Assembly: GCA_964390115.1 (NCBI GenBank)
Contig: CAYMGT010000039.1
Span: 1 to 7,379, forward strand
DNA: 7,379 bases
From: JAIPJA01 sp964390115
GTDB lineage: Bacteria; Patescibacteriota; Patescibacteriia; Patescibacteriales; UBA12465
Reading direction: 5' to 3'
The position numbers and the translations under genes were made by a program. How positions within the stretch are numbered: the stretch's first letter is position 1; each line of letters starts with the position of its first letter. Positions 6,983-7,379 of this stretch are shown piece after piece. The notes under the pieces were generated by a model, which was not told the origin of the DNA, ran no database searches, and saw only the letters and a program-made list of their open reading frames with translations.

Positions 6983-7276
6983 TTATTTACCTAAATATTT
7001 CAATATTTTTTTTATTTCCCTCTCATCGTCACGACTAAGATTTTCAGTCCTTTTCTTAATTTTTGACCAAGCCCTATAACGCATAGATCTACCAAACTTA
7101 CCATTTTGAATATAGTCTTCATAGTCATCAATTGTCTCAATAATTGCTTCTAAGTTATCTTGCAAGTTCTTGTATTTTCCATGACGAGTTAAGTTCTTTA
7201 ATTTAAGTCTAAAACTTGAAGCGCCTACTTTAGTTTCAAAGTCTGCATCTGGTTTTGGGAGTGAATTTATATCCAT
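6983..7276 (-). CDS. Uncharacterised 97-residue basic helical protein, first gene of the operon
   Basis: I do not recognise this protein. It has 97 residues, no signal peptide, no membrane segment and no cysteine. It is highly charged, with mixed Lys/Arg and Asp/Glu through a probably all-helical body: an acidic stretch around 43-55 (EAIIETIDDYEDY), then a basic middle (KFGRSMRYRAWSKIKKR at about 60-76), then a helix ending in REIKKILKYLGK. No metal-binding or catalytic motif stands out. Reality as a gene is supported by a clean ATG, a stop only two bases before the antiporter ATG, a promoter-like element about 20-50 bases upstream and no competing frame. The basic face could bind nucleic acid or a partner protein, but that is only an inference. 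Its position at the head of the antiporter-map-ruvX-recO block implies co-expression with them. Confidence 0.72.
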   Translation of the reverse strand: MDINSLPKPDADFETKVGASSFRLKLKNLTRHGKYKNLQDNLEAIIETIDDYEDYIQNGKFGRSMRYRAWSKIKKRTENLSRDDEREIKKILKYLGK

Positions 7277-7300
7277 ATATTATATTAATTATATATCTAT

Positions 7301-7329
7301 AGTATAGTATAAGTTAAAGAAAGTTTAAA
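7301..7329 (-). promoter_or_regulatory. Candidate promoter of the minus-strand operon
   Basis: The minus strand reads TTTAAA (7329-7324), a 17-base spacer, then TATACT (7306-7301), matching the sigma70 boxes at 4 and 5 of 6 positions. Transcription would begin near 7294, about 18 bases before the ATG at 7276. The repeated TATAG units here (7298-7310) offer alternative -10 registers, and TATAAT-like steps continue down to the start codon, so the exact box is uncertain. Confidence 0.42.
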
Positions 7330-7332
7330 CCA

Positions 7333-7361
7333 TTGACAAATATATATAAATATGCTATAAT
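7333..7361 (+). promoter_or_regulatory. Perfect consensus sigma70 promoter pointing out of the window
   Basis: The plus strand carries TTGACA (7333-7338), a spacer of exactly 17 bases, then TATAAT (7356-7361), preceded by TGC so that an extended -10 is present as well. Every consensus element is met. Transcription would start near 7368 and run right, into a gene not included here. It is the only strong plus-strand signal in the window and is divergent from the minus-strand operon. Confidence 0.75.
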
Positions 7362-7379
7362 GTATTTAGATAATCTATC

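Noticed and set aside
6835..7038. Plus-strand open frame of 67 codons
   Set aside because: It overlaps the start of the antiporter and the end of the 97-residue gene on the opposite strand, and is explained as a shadow of them.
7295..7311. Tandem TATAG-like units as an operator
   Set aside because: Two or three short AT-rich units arise easily in this DNA; they are more simply read as overlapping -10 options.
1..7379. UGA recoded as glycine (Gracilibacteria/Absconditabacteria code)
   Set aside because: No gene contains in-frame TGA and glycine is encoded by GGN throughout; TGA is simply unused as a stop among seven genes, which is too few to mean more.

Overview
The window is a strongly AT-rich bacterial segment with every gene on the minus strand, tight gene packing and almost no Shine-Dalgarno motifs. 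The gene set is recO, ruvX and map packed end to end, a Parcubacteria-like insertion in methionine aminopeptidase, a bacterial AspRS with a His31 signature, and an exported protein with repeated CG(N/D)G...E.C(D/E) cysteine modules. Together these suggest a member of the Candidate Phyla Radiation (Patescibacteria, Parcubacteria-like). That assignment is inferred from style and family resemblance; no marker rRNA is present. Stops are six TAA and one TAG, and no frame contains an in-frame TGA, so nothing here points to a lineage that reads UGA as glycine.

Right to left, in the direction of transcription: near the right edge (about 7301-7361) lie two divergent promoter-like elements. The plus-strand one is a perfect consensus sigma70 promoter that must serve a gene beyond the window. 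The minus-strand one probably drives a compact operon: an unrecognised 97-residue protein (6983-7276), a CaCA-family cation antiporter (5997-6980), type I methionine aminopeptidase map (5144-5977), the RuvX/YqgF nuclease (4759-5142) and the recombination mediator RecO (4005-4766). Junctions in this block are +2, +19, +1 and -8 bases. After a 67-base gap comes aspS (2141-3937), which may be read through from the operon or use a weak promoter of its own.

A 187-base spacer (1954-2140) follows aspS. It holds an AT-only hairpin, an intrinsic terminator-like hairpin with A and T tracts on both sides, and an extended -10 promoter for the next unit. That unit is a YbaK/ProX-like aminoacyl-tRNA deacylase with lysine-rich tails (1339-1953), then, after 24 bases, the start of a secreted or membrane-anchored protein (1-1314). 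The latter has a fibronectin III-like domain and at least seven six-cysteine repeats, and runs off the left edge.

Functionally the window is mostly housekeeping: tRNA charging (AspRS), tRNA proofreading (deacylase), N-terminal methionine removal, recombination and repair (RecO, RuvX) and ion transport. The accessory part is the surface-type cysteine-repeat protein, for which only the first 438 residues are visible. I see no CRISPR array, insertion sequence, tRNA or rRNA, and no clear evidence of a wholly new system. The least explained items are the cysteine-repeat protein, the 97-residue protein and the divergent promoter.
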